NCBI RefSeq assembly: GCF_001429285.1
Contig: NZ_LMJJ01000043.1
Location: 37,763 to 101,762, forward strand
Source: Ensifer sp. Root278
GTDB taxonomy: Bacteria; Pseudomonadota; Alphaproteobacteria; Rhizobiales; Rhizobiaceae
Direction: 5' to 3'
DNA length: 64,000 bases
Both the position numbers and the translations under genes were made by a program. The first letter of the stretch is position 1; every line of letters starts with the position of its first letter. The notes beneath the pieces were generated by a model. The model saw only the letters and a program-made list of their open reading frames with translations. It did no database searches and had not been told where the DNA came from. Positions 34,390 to 43,556 of the stretch are shown piece after piece.

Positions 34390-35622
34390 ATGGCTATCCG
34401 CGGATCCGCAATCCTGGGCGCTCTCGCCCTTGCAGGTGTCTCTCTGTTTGGACTTTCAGCCAAGGCGGAAGATGTCACGATCAACGTCTGGTCGCTCGAT
34501 CGCGACATCCAGCCCGCACCGAACCTGATATCGGACTTCAACAAGCTGAACACGGGCATCAAGGTCGAATATCGCCAGATCCAGTTCGACGATGTCGTCA
34601 GTGAGGCGATGCGTGCCTATTCGACCGGGCAGGCACCCGATATCATCGCCATCGACAATCCGGAACATGCGCTCTTTTCGTCACGCGGCGCCTTCCTCGA
34701 TCTAACCGACATGATCGCAAAGTCGACCGTGGTGAAGACCTCGAACTATTTTCCGGGACCTCTTGCCTCCACCATGTGGGACGGCAAGAACTATGGCCTT
34801 CCCAAAGCGACGAACACGATTGCGCTCTACTACAACAAGGACATGTTCAAGGCGAAGGGGCTCGATCCGAGCAAGCCGCCGCAGACCTGGGATGAACTGG
34901 TCGATGCGGCTCGCAAGCTGACGGATCCTTCGGCGAACGTCTACGGGCTCGCCTTCTCGGCCAAGGCCAATGAAGAGGGGACATTCCAGTTCCTGCCCTG
35001 GGTCCAGATGGCCGGCGGCAGCTACGAGCACATCAACTCGGAAGGTGCCGTCAAGGCGCTCGACATCTGGAAAACCATCATAACCGAGAAACTGGCCTCG
35101 CCGGATACGTTGACCCGCGGACAGTGGGATTCGACCGGCACCTTTAACTCCGGCAATGCCGCCATGGCGATCTCCGGTCCGTGGGAGCTCGACCGAATGG
35201 TGAGCGAAGCGAAGTTCGACTGGGGTGTGGCGCTGCTGCCGGTGCCCGAGGCCAGTGCGGAGCGTTCGTCGGCCATGGGCGATTTCAACTGGGCGATCTT
35301 CTCCAACACGCAGCACCCCGCCGAGGCGTTCAAGGTGCTCGAATACTTCGCCTCCCAGGACGTCCGCATGTTCAAGGACTTCGGGCAGCTGCCCGCTCGA
35401 TCCGATATTGCCATCCCTGAGACTGGTGTGCCGCTGAAGGACGCGGCCCTCAAGGTCTTCATCGAGCAGCTCAAATTCGCAAAGCCCCGTGGACCCCATC
35501 CGGAATGGCCGAAGATCTCCAAGGCCATCCAGGACGCAATCCAGGCGGCCTTGACCGGGCAGATGACGTCGAAAGATGCCCTCGACCAGGCGGCTGAAAA
35601 GATAAAGGCAGTCCTTGGCTAA
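34390..35622 (+). CDS. Sugar ABC transporter substrate-binding protein (CUT1)
   Basis: 410 aa, family SBP_bac_1. Signal peptide [26 protein letters not shown], cleaved near SAKA-ED. The mature body has [49 protein letters not shown] and the C-terminal [20 protein letters not shown] typical of CUT1 binding proteins. Strong AAAGGAGGAG site. It delivers a sugar or oligosaccharide to the two permeases encoded after a 200-bp gap with stem-loops. The substrate is not readable from the sequence. Confidence 0.92.
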   Translation: MAIRGSAILGALALAGVSLFGLSAKAEDVTINVWSLDRDIQPAPNLISDFNKLNTGIKVEYRQIQFDDVVSEAMRAYSTGQAPDIIAIDNPEHALFSSRGAFLDLTDMIAKSTVVKTSNYFPGPLASTMWDGKNYGLPKATNTIALYYNKDMFKAKGLDPSKPPQTWDELVDAARKLTDPSANVYGLAFSAKANEEGTFQFLPWVQMAGGSYEHINSEGAVKALDIWKTIITEKLASPDTLTRGQWDSTGTFNSGNAAMAISGPWELDRMVSEAKFDWGVALLPVPEASAERSSAMGDFNWAIFSNTQHPAEAFKVLEYFASQDVRMFKDFGQLPARSDIAIPETGVPLKDAALKVFIEQLKFAKPRGPHPEWPKISKAIQDAIQAALTGQMTSKDALDQAAEKIKAVLG

Positions 35623-35682
35623 AGCCTCTGGCAAGGCGGCCTGCAGGCTTCCGGACGGACCGGAACAGCCGGCCGCCTTTCA

Positions 35683-35747
35683 CAAGCGCTTAATCCGCTT
35701 GAGGCGCTCGGGCGGAAAAACCGCAAAACCATGCCGGCGAGGCCGGC
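35683..35747 (+). other. Stem-loops between binding-protein and permease genes
   Basis: Two hairpins: CAAGCG-7-CGCTTG (35683-35701) and GCCGGC-GAG-GCCGGC (35733-35747). No T-tract follows. In ABC sugar operons such structures commonly protect the binding-protein mRNA and reduce permease expression. Confidence 0.6.
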
Positions 35748-35823
35748 GTGCTTCTGGTCGTTCTAGTTTGCAGGCCGAGTTGTGCGAGCGGTATATGCTG
35801 GCGCCTTGGCGGCGGAGGAGCTC

Positions 35824-36726
35824 ATGAAACGCTTTCTATCCAGCATGATCGATGGTCGCGGCTTCGATATCGGCCTTGTCGGCCTGCCGCTCGCGTTCCT
35901 GCTCACGCTCTCCGGTCTTCCGCTACTCTACAATATCGCCATGAGCCTCCAGGAGGTCGACATGTTCAGCCTCGGGAGCTTCTGGCGCCCTTTCGTCGGC
36001 CTCAAGAACTACCGTGATCTGTTCGCTCAGCCGGAAACGTGGCCGATCCTGGTCAATACCGCGACCTTCGTCGTCGCCTCGATCGCGGGTCAGTTTCTTG
36101 TAGGTTTTGGCCTGGCATTGTTCTTCTGGACGAATTTTCCGGGCGCCTCGTGGCTGCGGGGTCTGTTCCTAGTGTCCTGGGTGATGCCCGGTCTTGTGGT
36201 CGGTGCGATCTGGAACTGGATCCTCTCGGGCGACTTTGGCGTGCTCAACTTTATCCTGCGTGAAACCGGCCTCATCGACGGCAATATCTTCTGGCGCTCG
36301 GACCCCGGCTTTTCGCTCTGGGCCGTCATCATCGCAAATATCTGGCTCGGCACATCTTTCAACATGATCCTTCTGTCCGTTGGCCTGTCGTCGATCCCAC
36401 GGGATCTTTATGAGGCATCCGAACTGGACGGCGCCAATGTCTGGCAGCGCTTCTGGACGATCACCTTGCCGATGATGCGCTCATCCATCGGGGCCATCAT
36501 CGCGCTCGGTCTGATCTTCACGCTGCAGCAATTCGATCTTTTCGCCGCCATCACCTCGGGAGGACCGAACAATGCTTCGAACGTCACACAATACTGGGCC
36601 TGGGATTTGTCGTTCCGACAGTACGATTTCGCCAAGGGCGCGACGATTTCGGTGATCATGATCGTCTTCGTGATGATCGCCTCAGTCGTCTACGTGCGCT
36701 CCACACGGCACGAGGTGCGCGGATGA
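35824..36726 (+). CDS. Sugar ABC transporter permease (MalF-like)
   Basis: 300 aa from the ATG at 35824 (GGAGGAG close upstream). Six predicted helices; the coupling loop reads EASELDGANVWQRFWTITLP, the EAA motif of CUT1 permeases. The C-terminal helix ends at STRHEVRG. It overlaps the next permease gene by 4 bp (ATGA). Works as a heterodimer in the inner membrane. Confidence 0.92.
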   Translation: MKRFLSSMIDGRGFDIGLVGLPLAFLLTLSGLPLLYNIAMSLQEVDMFSLGSFWRPFVGLKNYRDLFAQPETWPILVNTATFVVASIAGQFLVGFGLALFFWTNFPGASWLRGLFLVSWVMPGLVVGAIWNWILSGDFGVLNFILRETGLIDGNIFWRSDPGFSLWAVIIANIWLGTSFNMILLSVGLSSIPRDLYEASELDGANVWQRFWTITLPMMRSSIGAIIALGLIFTLQQFDLFAAITSGGPNNASNVTQYWAWDLSFRQYDFAKGATISVIMIVFVMIASVVYVRSTRHEVRG

Positions 36727-37550
36727 GCCATCAAACCCGCGACCGTCTGCTGCTCGCAATCGCGATCATCCTCGCCGGCATTTATCTGTTTCCCCTCTAC
36801 TGGATGTACATAACCACGATCAAATCGGGATCGGAGATGTTTGCCACTCCGCCGACCTTCTGGCCGACCGATCCCCAATGGCAGATCTTCGGCAACGTCT
36901 GGCAAGGCCGCAACATGGGCCGGTACATCTGGAATTCTCTGGTCATCGCTTGCGGAGCGGTCAGTGTCATCACCGTACTCGGTGTCGGCTGCGCCTATGT
37001 GCTGGCGCGCTATCGTAACATTTGGGTCGATATCGGGCTCTTCCTCATTCTCATGTTGCAGGTGCTTCCGGCCTCACTGATGGTCACGCCGATCTTCGTG
37101 GGTTTCTCTCAGATCGGGCTGCTCAATTATCCCCGCCTTGCGGTGATCCTTGCGATCGCGGCGAAAAGCATGCCGTTCTTCGTGGTTCTGGTGCGCGCGA
37201 CCTTCATGAGCGTGCCGCAGGAATTGGAGGAAGCCGCCCTCGTTGACGGCAACTCGAGGGTTGGCGCCTTCTTCAACATCGTCCTGCCGCTGGCACGAAA
37301 CGGCATCCTTGTCAGCGCCATCCTGATCTTCATGCAGGCGTTCGGAGAGTTCGTCTATTCGAAGTCGATGATCCAGGCGGTGGAGCTGCAGCCGGCAAGT
37401 GTCGGACTGAATTCCTTCATGGGACCGAACACCAACGAATGGAACAATATCATGGCCTATGCGGCGATCTACGTGACGCCAATCCTCGCCATCTTCGTCC
37501 TCCTGCAACGCCGCATCGTCTCTGGCCTTACCTCGGGAGCGCTCAAATGA
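36723..37550 (+). CDS. Sugar ABC transporter permease (MalG-like)
   Basis: 275 aa, six helices, with the EAA loop EEAALVDGNSRVGAFFNIVL. The N-terminus has the usual LFPLYWMYITTIKSGSEMF. It overlaps both the upstream permease gene and the downstream ATPase gene by 4 bp, so the three subunits are translationally coupled. Partner of the 35824-36726 product. Confidence 0.92.
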   Translation: MSHQTRDRLLLAIAIILAGIYLFPLYWMYITTIKSGSEMFATPPTFWPTDPQWQIFGNVWQGRNMGRYIWNSLVIACGAVSVITVLGVGCAYVLARYRNIWVDIGLFLILMLQVLPASLMVTPIFVGFSQIGLLNYPRLAVILAIAAKSMPFFVVLVRATFMSVPQELEEAALVDGNSRVGAFFNIVLPLARNGILVSAILIFMQAFGEFVYSKSMIQAVELQPASVGLNSFMGPNTNEWNNIMAYAAIYVTPILAIFVLLQRRIVSGLTSGALK

Positions 37551-38620
37551 CCGCCCAGATCGAACTGACCAACGTCAACAAGTATTATGGTGCCTATCAT
37601 GCATTGAAGGACATCGAGCTCTCGATCCGCAAAGGCAGCTTCACGGCGCTTGTCGGCCCTTCCGGTTGCGGGAAGTCGACACTGCTGCGGTCGCTGGCCG
37701 GCCTGGAGAGCATATCGTCCGGCACCCTGAAAATCGCCGGCGAGGTCATGAACGCGATGCCGCCGCGCAAGCGTGACGTGGCGATGGTTTTCCAATCCTA
37801 TGCGCTCTATCCGCACATGACGGTCGAGGAGAACCTCACCTACAGCCTGCGGATCAAGGGCGTTGCCAAGGCTGACCGCAAGAAGGCGGCCAATGAAGTC
37901 GCTGCAGTGACCGGGCTTACGAACCTGCTCGGACGCTATCCGCGTGAGCTTTCCGGCGGTCAGCGCCAGCGGGTGGCGATGAGCCGGGCGATCATCCGCC
38001 ATCCCAAGGCGTTTCTGTTCGACGAACCGCTTTCCAATCTTGATGCAGCGCTTCGCGTTCATATGCGCAAGGAAATCCGCGCGTTGCACGACCGTTTGGG
38101 TGCCACTTCGGTCTATGTCACCCACGACCAGGTCGAGGCAATGACGATGGCGGACCATGTCGTCATCATGCGCGATGGCGTCATCGAACAACAGGGCAGC
38201 CCGCTTGAGCTCTATGACCGGCCGGACAACAAGTTTGTGGCCGGGTTCATCGGATCTCCGGCCATGAATTTTCTGCCAGCAGTCGGCGGTCCGGATGGCC
38301 GGTCGATCATTCTCGATCTCGGTATGAAGCAAACGGTCTCTCTCGAACGCGCCGTGCAGCCGGGGCGGGCCTTGGTCGTTGGCTTGCGCCCGGAGAACAT
38401 CGAGCTTGCCCCGGCGGATGAGGGCGTTGTCTCGGTACAGGTGGCGCTGGTCGAATCGACCGGGGCGACATGCTTCTTGACCATGGCAACGACGCCTGAG
38501 CTTTCGGTAGTCTTCAACGGGCGATCGCAGGCGCAAGCCGGCGATCGGGTCGGACTGAACTTTGCACCCGCCAGCATTCATCTTTTCGACGCAGATACCG
38601 AACGGCGTTTGCCGGACTGA
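37547..38620 (+). CDS. Sugar ABC transporter ATPase (UgpC/MsmK type)
   Basis: 357 aa from the ATG at 37547 within ATGA. Walker A GPSGCGKST, Q-loop VFQSYALYPHMTV, signature LSGGQRQRVAMSRAI, Walker B AFLFDEPLSNLDA and H-loop VYVTHDQ. The C-terminal third is a TOBE regulatory domain (VGLRPENIELAP). Completes a self-sufficient CUT1 importer, unlike the amino-acid ABC cluster at 12.3 kb, which lacks its ATPase. Confidence 0.93.
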   Translation: MTAQIELTNVNKYYGAYHALKDIELSIRKGSFTALVGPSGCGKSTLLRSLAGLESISSGTLKIAGEVMNAMPPRKRDVAMVFQSYALYPHMTVEENLTYSLRIKGVAKADRKKAANEVAAVTGLTNLLGRYPRELSGGQRQRVAMSRAIIRHPKAFLFDEPLSNLDAALRVHMRKEIRALHDRLGATSVYVTHDQVEAMTMADHVVIMRDGVIEQQGSPLELYDRPDNKFVAGFIGSPAMNFLPAVGGPDGRSIILDLGMKQTVSLERAVQPGRALVVGLRPENIELAPADEGVVSVQVALVESTGATCFLTMATTPELSVVFNGRSQAQAGDRVGLNFAPASIHLFDADTERRLPD

Positions 38621-38694
38621 GGGCAGATACTGACCGCCCTATAGCGCGTGGGTTGCTTCGATATGCGACTTTCCGGCTGGCCCTTGCCAGTGGC

Positions 38695-39360
38695 TCAGGG
38701 ACGCACCAGCGCATTCCCGTCCGCTTCTTTGAGATAGCTAACAACGGCGTCGGCGATCATGGTCCGATGCCTGCCGATCGTATGTGGCTCTGAGAGGTCA
38801 CGGCGAAAGATCGTGCCGAACGTATAGCGGTTGGAGACCCGGAAGAAGCAGAAGGCACTGATCAGCATGTGCACGTCGATCGGGTCGGCCTTTCGCTTGA
38901 ATACGCCTTCAGCGATACCGCGCTCCAGAATGCCGGCAATCGTCTCGATGACCGAGACATTCAGATCGCGGATCGCTTCCGAACGCAGCATATGTGCGGC
39001 GTGGTGGATGTTTTCGATGCTGACCAATCGCACGAAATCGGGATTGGCCTCGTCGTGGTCGAACGTACTGGAGATGAGGGTGCGCAGCGCCTCTTCCGGC
39101 GCAAGGCTTGCAAGCTTCAAATCCTCCTCAAGTGTGCGGATCTTGCGATAGGCGCGCTCCAGCACGGAGAGGTAAAGTCCCTCCTTGCCTCCGAAATAAT
39201 AGTAGATCATGCGTTTGGAGGTGCGGGTCCGCTCCGCGATGGCATCGACCCGCGCGCCAGCCAGACCATGCGTCGAGAACTCCTCCGTGGCGACGACAAG
39301 GATGTCTTCCTTGGTCCGTTCCGGATCGTTCTTCCGACTTGCCTCAGCCCGCCCCGCCAT
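38695..39360 (-). CDS. TetR-family regulator, divergent from the TRAP/shikimate operon
   Basis: 221 aa. N-terminal HTH (FSTHGLAGARVDAIAERTRT, SKRMIYYYFGGKEGLYLSVL) at about residues 25-70; the C-terminal ligand domain resembles the TetR_C group found beside catabolic genes. Its gene starts 281 bp from the TRAP small permease and is divergent. The imperfect palindrome at 39507-39520, just after a -35, is the likely operator. It probably responds to shikimate, quinate or a pathway intermediate. Confidence 0.88.
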   Translation of the reverse strand: MAGRAEASRKNDPERTKEDILVVATEEFSTHGLAGARVDAIAERTRTSKRMIYYYFGGKEGLYLSVLERAYRKIRTLEEDLKLASLAPEEALRTLISSTFDHDEANPDFVRLVSIENIHHAAHMLRSEAIRDLNVSVIETIAGILERGIAEGVFKRKADPIDVHMLISAFCFFRVSNRYTFGTIFRRDLSEPHTIGRHRTMIADAVVSYLKEADGNALVRP

Positions 39361-39499
39361 TCTTTCGTCGTCACTCCCCCGGCGTTAACCGAAATTTTCT
39401 CAATAAAACCAATTCGAAACGGGCGGGCCACAGGGACTCGTCATCTCGCCTCCGTTGAAAGTCATATTGAGGTTGCAGGGGTCTTTCAAGAGACTCCTC

Positions 39500-39520
39500 T
39501 TGACATACGTACTAGTTCGT
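39500..39520 (+). promoter_or_regulatory. Promoter -35 with TetR-type operator
   Basis: TTGACA at 39500-39505, then ACGTACTAGTTCGT (39507-39520), an imperfect palindrome centred on ACTAGT with one mismatched pair. The position inside the -35/-10 spacer fits repression of the TRAP operon. A weak -10 (CATTTT) follows. Confidence 0.6.
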
Positions 39521-39641
39521 ACATTTTGTTATGAGCGATTACGCCTGGAGGAGGGCGTGGTCGCCCCGTGCCCCTGATGCGCATCCCGAAGCCGATACAA
39601 CGCTCGGGCGCAAAGACGGCACTCTGCTTTGGGAGGAGCGC

Positions 39642-40205
39642 ATGACCCGCATCATCGATTTCTATTTCTTCGCGCTGAAGGTGGCGATTGCCGTGCTGCT
39701 CGCCGGCATGGTTGTCCTCGTCTTCGGCAATGTCGTTCTGCGTTATGCCTTCAATCAGGGGATTACGGTTTCCGAAGAGCTGTCACGCATCTTCTTCGTC
39801 TGGCTGACATTCCTTGGCGCCGTCGTCGCCATGCGCGAACACGGTCATCTCGGCGTTGATACGGTCATCAAACGTCTGCCACCCGTCGCGGCAAAGATTG
39901 CTGTGCTCCTGGGCCATGCGCTGATGCTTTATGCGACCTGGCTGATGATCAGCGGCAGTTGGGCGCAGACGCTGATCAATCTCCACGTCGGTGCACCGGC
40001 GACCGGGCTTTCGATGGGCTTCTTCTACGGCGCCGGTCTCGCCTTCGGCATTCCTGCCTTCCTGATCCTACTTGCCGACGCGTTGGCGATCGCCACCGGC
40101 CGCATCGACGTGACAACGGCCGAACTCGTGCGCGAGAGCGAGGACGAGTTGGCCCTCGACGATCTTCCCGAGCCGGTGCTCGATCCCGTTTCCGCGAAAC
40201 GCTGA
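39642..40205 (+). CDS. TRAP transporter small membrane subunit (DctQ)
   Basis: 187 aa from the ATG at 39642, chosen for its GGGAGGAG site and because the longer frame is not hydrophobic. Four helices are visible; the typical EELSRIFFVWLTFLGAVVAMREHGHLGVD signature appears in pieces (VSEELSRIFFVWLTFLGAVV). The C-terminal 30 residues are acidic and cytosolic. It pairs with DctM, 10 bp downstream. Confidence 0.92.
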   Translation: MTRIIDFYFFALKVAIAVLLAGMVVLVFGNVVLRYAFNQGITVSEELSRIFFVWLTFLGAVVAMREHGHLGVDTVIKRLPPVAAKIAVLLGHALMLYATWLMISGSWAQTLINLHVGAPATGLSMGFFYGAGLAFGIPAFLILLADALAIATGRIDVTTAELVRESEDELALDDLPEPVLDPVSAKR

Positions 40206-40215
40206 GGAGCTGGCC

Positions 40216-41496
40216 ATGACCGTTACGATCTTCCTCGGTGCACTCCTTGGACCCATGGCGCTCGGTGTGCCGATCGCCTTTGCACTCATCCTCAGCGGTG
40301 TGGCGCTGATGCTTTACCTCGGTCTTTTCGACGCACAAATCGTGGCGCAGAACGTCTTGAATGGTGCTGACAGTTTTCCGCTGATGGCCGTGCCCTTCTT
40401 CCTGCTCGCAGGCGAAGTCATGAACACAGGCGGGCTTTCCAGGCGCATCGTCGCGCTGGCGCTGGCGATGGTCGGCCATATTCGTGGTGGTCTCGGCTTT
40501 GTGGCGATCTTCGCCGCCTGTATTCTTTCAAGCCTCTCTGGCTCGGCCGTCGCGGACGCGGCTGCCCTCGGAGCGCTACTCCTGCCGATGATGCTGAAGA
40601 GCGGTCATGACGCAGCGCGCGCTGGCGGGCTGCTCGCCTCCGCCTCGGTGATCGGACCGATCATACCGCCGTCGATCGGCTTCATCCTCTATGGCGTCGT
40701 TGGTGGCGTCTCGATCACCAAGCTTTTTCTCGCCGGCATCTTCCCGGGGCTGATGATCGCTGCGGCCCTTTGCATCACCTGGCTGATCGTTGCCCGCAAG
40801 GAGCAGTTCGAGTTGCCGCCAAGGCAGAGCGGCACCGTGCGGCTCAAGGCGCTCGTCGACAGCATCTGGGCGCTGATGCTGCCGGTGATCATCATCGTCG
40901 GCCTGAAGTTCGGGGTCTTTACACCAACCGAGGCCGGCGTTGTTGCTGCCGTCTACTCGCTTTTCGTCGCCATGGTCGTCTATCGCGAACTGCCGCCAGC
41001 ACAGCTCTTTCACGTCTTCGTGTCGGCGGCAAAAATCACCTCCGTCGTCATGTTCCTGGTCGCTTGTGCCGCGGTCTCCGCCTGGCTGATCACGGTGGCC
41101 GACGTCCCCGGTGCGCTTGCCTCGCTGATCGAGCCGCTGATGGACAACCAGACGCTTCTCTTGATTGCAATCATGGTCCTGATCGTGCTCGTCGGCACTG
41201 CGATGGACATGACGCCGACCATCCTCGTGATGACGCCGGTGCTGATGCCCATCATCAAGCAGGCGGGAATCGATCCGGTCTACTTCGGTGTCCTGTTCAT
41301 CATCAACAACTCGATCGGTCTGATCACGCCGCCCGTCGGCACGGTTCTGAACGTCATCTGTGGCGTCTCGAAACTGTCGATGGAAGACCTTATGAAGGGC
41401 GTGCTGCCCTTCCTGGTCGCCGAGTTGATCGTCCTGTTCCTGCTTGTCCTGTTCCCCGCGCTGGTGACCGTTCCGGTTACCTGGTTCGGGCACTGA
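40216..41496 (+). CDS. TRAP transporter large membrane subunit (DctM)
   Basis: 426 aa, about twelve helices. Conserved stretches include PLMAVPFFLLAGEVMNTGGL, LSGSAVADAAALGALLLPMM, GPIIPPSIGFILYG and the C-terminal NNSIGLITPPVGTVLNV. GAGGAGC ribosome site. It forms the sodium-driven channel of the TRAP importer with DctQ and receives ligand from the binding protein encoded 60 bp downstream. Confidence 0.94.
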   Translation: MTVTIFLGALLGPMALGVPIAFALILSGVALMLYLGLFDAQIVAQNVLNGADSFPLMAVPFFLLAGEVMNTGGLSRRIVALALAMVGHIRGGLGFVAIFAACILSSLSGSAVADAAALGALLLPMMLKSGHDAARAGGLLASASVIGPIIPPSIGFILYGVVGGVSITKLFLAGIFPGLMIAAALCITWLIVARKEQFELPPRQSGTVRLKALVDSIWALMLPVIIIVGLKFGVFTPTEAGVVAAVYSLFVAMVVYRELPPAQLFHVFVSAAKITSVVMFLVACAAVSAWLITVADVPGALASLIEPLMDNQTLLLIAIMVLIVLVGTAMDMTPTILVMTPVLMPIIKQAGIDPVYFGVLFIINNSIGLITPPVGTVLNVICGVSKLSMEDLMKGVLPFLVAELIVLFLLVLFPALVTVPVTWFGH

Positions 41497-41555
41497 CCGA
41501 AACTTCAAGCTTCAACACGGCCGGCGGAACTACCGGCCAAATCTGGGAGGAGAAC

Positions 41556-42569
41556 ATGTTGAAATTGACGAAACTGGCCTTGGGCCTTGCTCTGCCGCTC
41601 GCTTTGCTGACGGCCGGACCGACGCTTGCCGAGATCCGCGATCAGACGATCAAGTTCGCTTCGGCCAACAACAAGGGTCACCCGCAGGTGACCGGCATGG
41701 AGAAGTTTGCCGAACTCGTGAAGGACAAGAGCGGCGGCAAGATCGAGGTAAAGCTCTTCCCGGGCGGCACGCTCGGCGGCGACGTCCAGACTGTCTCGGC
41801 CCTGCAGGGCGGCGTCATCGAGATGACGGTGCTGAACGCCGGCATCCTCGCCAACAACGTCAAGCAGTTCGGCGCCGTCGACCTTCCCTTCCTCTTCGAC
41901 AGTGGTGCGGAGGCGGACAAGGTCATGGACGGTGCTTTCGGCGACAGTCTCCTCAAGCTTCTGCCCGATACCGGCCTTATCGGTCTCGGCTATTGGGAAC
42001 TCGGCTTTCGCAATCTCACCAACAATCGCCATCCGGTGACGAAGCTCGAGGACATCAAGGGTCTGAAGATCCGCACGATCCAGTCGCCCATCCCGATCGA
42101 ACTCTTCAACACGCTCGGCGCCAATGCCGTGCCGCTGCCCTACACGGAACTCTATACCGCGCTCGAGACAGGGACGGTCGACGGGCAGGAGAACCCGGCC
42201 GCAAACATCCTGAACGCCAAGTTCTACGAAGTGCAGAAGTACATGACGCTGACCCGTCACCAATACAATCCGCAGATCGTGCTCGTCAGTAAGAAGTTCT
42301 GGGATGGGCTGAATGACGAGGAAAAGGCCGTCCTTGAGGCGGCCGCGACCGAAGCGCGCGACTACCAGCGCAAGGTGTCACGCGACGCGGACGCCGCAGC
42401 TCTCGACGAAATTCGCAAGACCGGCATGGAAGTCAGCGAATTCAGTCCGGAGGAAACGCAGAAGCTGCGTGATGCCGTCAAGCCGGTGATCGAGAAGTTC
42501 AGTGCCGAGATTGGCGCTGAGACGGTTCAGGCGCTGTTCAAGGAGATTGGTGCCGCACGGGGCCAGTAA
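41556..42569 (+). CDS. TRAP transporter substrate-binding protein (DctP)
   Basis: 337 aa from the ATG at 41556 after GGGAGGAG. Signal peptide MLKLTKLALGLALPLALLTA with cleavage near TLA-EI. DctP motifs: ELVKDKSGGKIEVKLFPGG, the ligand-binding Arg in DIKGLKIRTIQSPIP, and GTVDGQENPAANIL. By context with shikimate dehydrogenase and dehydroshikimate dehydratase the ligand is probably shikimate, quinate or 3-dehydroshikimate; this is inference. Confidence 0.93.
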   Translation: MLKLTKLALGLALPLALLTAGPTLAEIRDQTIKFASANNKGHPQVTGMEKFAELVKDKSGGKIEVKLFPGGTLGGDVQTVSALQGGVIEMTVLNAGILANNVKQFGAVDLPFLFDSGAEADKVMDGAFGDSLLKLLPDTGLIGLGYWELGFRNLTNNRHPVTKLEDIKGLKIRTIQSPIPIELFNTLGANAVPLPYTELYTALETGTVDGQENPAANILNAKFYEVQKYMTLTRHQYNPQIVLVSKKFWDGLNDEEKAVLEAAATEARDYQRKVSRDADAAALDEIRKTGMEVSEFSPEETQKLRDAVKPVIEKFSAEIGAETVQALFKEIGAARGQ

Positions 42570-42661
42570 CAGGGTGCGAAGTCTTCGGCCCGCCCGCAAG
42601 TCACGGCGGGCCGGAAGCTGGCTGCCCGTACTTGCGGGCTTTGAGGATGGAAACGCAAATC

Positions 42662-43522
42662 ATGACCGAAACGCTTGTAAGACCCTTGAAGGCCGGTCTG
42701 ATCGGCGCAGGCATTCAAGCGTCGCTGACCCCAGCGATGCACATGGCCGAAGGCGCGGCTCAAGGGCTCCGCTATGTGTACGAACTGATCGATCTTCGCG
42801 AAATCGACGCGACGGAAAACGACCTGCCGCGTCTGCTTGCCGATGCTGAACGGCAGGGATTTGCGGGCCTCAATATCACCCATCCATGCAAGCAGGCGGT
42901 CATTGCGCATCTTGACGATCTCGCACCTGACGCGCAGCGGCTTGGCGCCGTCAATACTGTCGTGCTCAAGGGAGGGCGGCGACATGGCCACAATACCGAC
43001 TGGTGGGGTTTTGCCGAAGGTTTCAGGCGGGGGCTGCCGGATGCCGACCTTTCCTTCGCCGTGCAGCTTGGAGCAGGCGGCGCCGGCGTTGCAACGGCCT
43101 ATGCCGCACTTTCGCTCGGCCTGAAACGTCTAGCGGTTTTCGACCGCGAGCCGGAGCGGGCACAGTCGCTTGCCGAGATGCTGACCGCCCTGTTCCCCGA
43201 GGCGGATATCTCAGCCGGCACGGACCTTGCGGCTGCAATGCGGTCGGCGTCGGGGTTGATTCACGCCACGCCGACAGGGATGGCGAACTATCCGGGGCTG
43301 CCGCTCGACGGTGACCTTCTCGATCCGCGCCACTGGGTCGCCGAGATCGTCTACTTCCCGCTCGAAACGGCGCTGCTCAAGGAGGCGAGACGGCGCGGCT
43401 GCCGCACGCTCGATGGGGGAGGAATGGCCGTCTTCCAGGCGGTCGGCGCTTTTCGACTGTTTACCGGGCTCGAGCCGGACGCAGCGCGGATGCTCAACCA
43501 TTTCAAGGCCATGACCGGCTGA
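42662..43522 (+). CDS. Shikimate/quinate dehydrogenase (AroE-like)
   Basis: 286 aa from the ATG at 42662; an ATG at 42647 is in frame but has its GAGG too close. It has the substrate domain with catalytic Lys in NITHPCKQ (about residue 77) and Asp in HNTDWWGF (about 112), then a Rossmann domain (QLGAGGAGVATAYAALSLG). AVFDRE at the second strand end, with Asp, suggests NAD rather than NADP preference, as expected for a catabolic paralogue. It should oxidise shikimate to 3-dehydroshikimate (or quinate to dehydroquinate), feeding the next enzyme. Confidence 0.88.
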   Translation: MTETLVRPLKAGLIGAGIQASLTPAMHMAEGAAQGLRYVYELIDLREIDATENDLPRLLADAERQGFAGLNITHPCKQAVIAHLDDLAPDAQRLGAVNTVVLKGGRRHGHNTDWWGFAEGFRRGLPDADLSFAVQLGAGGAGVATAYAALSLGLKRLAVFDREPERAQSLAEMLTALFPEADISAGTDLAAAMRSASGLIHATPTGMANYPGLPLDGDLLDPRHWVAEIVYFPLETALLKEARRRGCRTLDGGGMAVFQAVGAFRLFTGLEPDAARMLNHFKAMTG

Positions 43523-43556
43523 CACTGACGCCGGAAGTTCCAGCAAGGACAGAAAC

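Noticed and set aside
39531..39641. Longer N-terminus for the TRAP small subunit
   Set aside because: The added 37 residues are polar and unlike DctQ proteins; the ATG at 39642 has a strong ribosome site.
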